DNA from: Terriglobales bacterium
GTDB taxonomy: Bacteria > Acidobacteriota > Terriglobia > Terriglobales > Gp1-AA117
NCBI GenBank assembly: GCA_030150795.1
Contig: JASLFF010000127.1
Coordinates: 1-7,660, forward strand
DNA length: 7,660 nucleotides
Direction: 5' to 3'
Part shown: one piece after another, positions 6,048-7,660 of the stretch
Numbering within the stretch: the first letter of the stretch is position 1
Layout: the number at the start of each line of letters is the position of its first letter
The notes under the pieces: generated by a model
Told to the model about the DNA's origin: nothing
The model's input: the letters and a program-made list of their open reading frames with translations, nothing else
Databases searched by the model: none
Position numbers and translations under genes: made by a program

Positions 6048-7660
6048 GTGCCAGAGATGACCGCAGAAGAACGCCGGCTCAGGGAATCGCCAGACCATAC
6101 AGCGCCTTGGCGAAGCTGGGGGCCATACGTGAGCGAACGCGCCTGGGGTACGGTCCGCGAAGACTACAGCGCCACGGGGGAAGCGTGGGATTATTTTCCG
6201 CATGATCATGCCCGCTCGCGCGCCTATCGCTGGAGCGAAGATGGAATAGCGGGAATCTGCGATCGCCATCAGCGCTTGTGCTTTGCTCTGGCGCTTTGGA
6301 ACGGTCGTGATCCCATCCTGAAGGAGCGTCTCTTCGGCCTGAACGGCGAAGAAGGCAATCATGGCGAGGACGTGAAGGAGTATTACTTTTATCTCGACTC
6401 CACTCCGACACACTCCTACATGAAATATCTGTACAAGTATCCCCAGGCGGAATATCCGTATAAAAAGCTAGTCGCGGAAAATGGCCGTCGCACAAAAAGC
6501 GATCCGGAGTTTGAGCTCATCGATACCGGCGTGTTCGATGAAGATCGTTACTTTGATGTCTTTGTGGAATATGCCAAAGCCGACTGGGATGATATGTGCA
6601 TCCGCATCACTGTGGCTAATCGCGGGCCGCAAGCTGCGGAGCTTCATCTCTTGCCGACACTCTGGTTTCGCAATACGTGGTCCTGGGCAGGGAAGCCCAA
6701 ACCCGCTCTGGCATTGGATAAAGGCACCGGTACAATTTTGGCGCATGAAAGTGAGATTGGCGATTACCGCCTCTTCTTTGGCGATAGCGGAACCCCGCTT
6801 TTCACGGAAAATGAAACCAACAACGAACGGCTCTTCAGCGCAAAGAGCGCTTCGCTCTTTGTAAAGGACGCATTTCATCGTTACGTTATCAATGCTGAAA
6901 CTATGGCAATGAATCCACAGAGCAAGGGCACCAAAGCTGCCGTACATTACAAATTCACCGTCACGCCGGGCGCAGAGGTCTCAATAAAGTTACGGCTCGG
7001 GAAAGATCGGCCCGGAATTAACGCCGCCAGCGCTTTAGGCGCAGAATTTGAAACAACATTTGTTGCGCGCAAAGCTGAAGCCGACGAATTCTATGCCGGC
7101 ATCATTCCTTCCACCACAGATGATGACACGCGCAACGTAATGCGCCAGGCCTTTGCCGGCCTGCTATGGACCAAGCAGTATTACCACTATGTTGTCCGCG
7201 ACTGGCTCATGGGCGATCCTCCGGCGCCTGCGCCTCCGCCTGAGGGCAAGAACGGCCGCAACCACGCCTGGGGACACATCTACAACGCGGACATTATTTC
7301 CATGCCAGATAAATGGGAGTATCCATGGTACGCGGCGTGGGACCTGGCGTTCCACTGCGTATCGCTGGCAATGATCGACTCCAGCTATGCCAAGGAGCAG
7401 CTTGTGCTCATGCTGCGCGAGTGGTACATGCATCCCAACGGGCAGATTCCCGCTTATGAATGGGCGTTTGGCGACGTCAATCCTCCCGTCCACGCATGGG
7501 CCACCTATCAGGTTTATCTGATCGACAAAGCGAAGAACGGCGGCACAGGCGACACGCAATTTCTTGAGCGCGTCTTTCACAAGCTGCTGTTGAATTTTAC
7601 GTGGTGGGTGAACCGCAAGGACCCGGATGGCTTGAACGTTTTTCAGGGCGGCTTCTTGGG
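6048..7660 (+). CDS. MGH1/GH63-type glycoside hydrolase (alpha-glucosidase-like), N-terminal part; 3' end beyond right edge
   Basis: The frame stays open for 537 codons to the edge. The protein resembles the large cytoplasmic 'glucosidase' group of about 880-900 residues (GH63/MGH1-like), so about a third is missing. The N-terminus is typical of that group as I recall it: [27 protein letters not shown] (about 25-41), [31 protein letters not shown], and [25 protein letters not shown] in several conserved blocks. A beta-rich domain fills roughly residues 150-345. The (alpha/alpha)6 barrel begins near residue 365 ([19 protein letters not shown]). [12 protein letters not shown] (about 425-436) holds the probable general-acid Asp432, by analogy to GH63 enzymes; the matching catalytic Glu lies outside the window. 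No signal peptide is seen, so it is probably cytoplasmic and acts on imported or stored glucosides. Exact substrate is unknown. It follows the membrane-protein gene by 83 bases with no clear terminator or promoter between. GTG is chosen from the AGGA seven bases upstream; ATG at 6057 is possible. Confidence 0.88.
   Translation, partial: MPEMTAEERRLRESPDHTAPWRSWGPYVSERAWGTVREDYSATGEAWDYFPHDHARSRAYRWSEDGIAGICDRHQRLCFALALWNGRDPILKERLFGLNGEEGNHGEDVKEYYFYLDSTPTHSYMKYLYKYPQAEYPYKKLVAENGRRTKSDPEFELIDTGVFDEDRYFDVFVEYAKADWDDMCIRITVANRGPQAAELHLLPTLWFRNTWSWAGKPKPALALDKGTGTILAHESEIGDYRLFFGDSGTPLFTENETNNERLFSAKSASLFVKDAFHRYVINAETMAMNPQSKGTKAAVHYKFTVTPGAEVSIKLRLGKDRPGINAASALGAEFETTFVARKAEADEFYAGIIPSTTDDDTRNVMRQAFAGLLWTKQYYHYVVRDWLMGDPPAPAPPPEGKNGRNHAWGHIYNADIISMPDKWEYPWYAAWDLAFHCVSLAMIDSSYAKEQLVLMLREWYMHPNGQIPAYEWAFGDVNPPVHAWATYQVYLIDKAKNGGTGDTQFLERVFHKLLLNFTWWVNRKDPDGLNVFQGGFL

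Overview
The window looks like an ordinary chromosomal segment from a soil-type bacterium, most likely an acidobacterium. This rests on the mix of genes (secreted orphan proteins, a BON-domain protein, a carboxypeptidase-regulatory-like envelope protein, an MGH1/GH63-type glycosidase), the moderately high GC and the loosely packed intergenic regions. It is an inference from style, because there is no rRNA or other phylogenetic marker here. I see no phage, transposon, CRISPR, tRNA or rRNA.

Layout. Positions 1-854 (minus strand) hold the N-terminal 284 codons of an AMP-forming acyl-CoA ligase, closest in motifs to the oxalyl-CoA synthetase group (yeast Pcs60, plant AAE3); its C-terminal part lies off the left edge. 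A gap of about 366 bases carries a plausible promoter for that gene and a small dyad that resembles dispersed intergenic repeats. At 1221-1928 (plus) is a secreted protein of unknown function. Facing it, at 2052-2600 (minus), is an exported protein with two BON domains.

The 398-base gap at 2601-2998 is the most interesting part. It contains a strong-looking extended -10 promoter on the plus strand at 2733-2761. Downstream are a long imperfect hairpin, a GC-rich stem with an embedded perfect 14-base palindrome, a G-rich purine tract, and an 8-bp stem-loop ending 24 bases before the next start codon. It could be a long structured leader for glutaminyl-tRNA synthetase or a separate small RNA.

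From 2999 rightward everything is on the plus strand. glnS (2999-4717) encodes a full-length glutaminyl-tRNA synthetase. It overlaps by four bases (GTGA) a gene for a signal-peptide-bearing, single-pass membrane protein with an N-terminal carboxypeptidase-regulatory-like fold and a short helical C-terminus. After 83 bases comes a large glycoside hydrolase of the MGH1/GH63 type, cut by the right edge. The three could form one transcription unit, although their functions do not obviously belong together.
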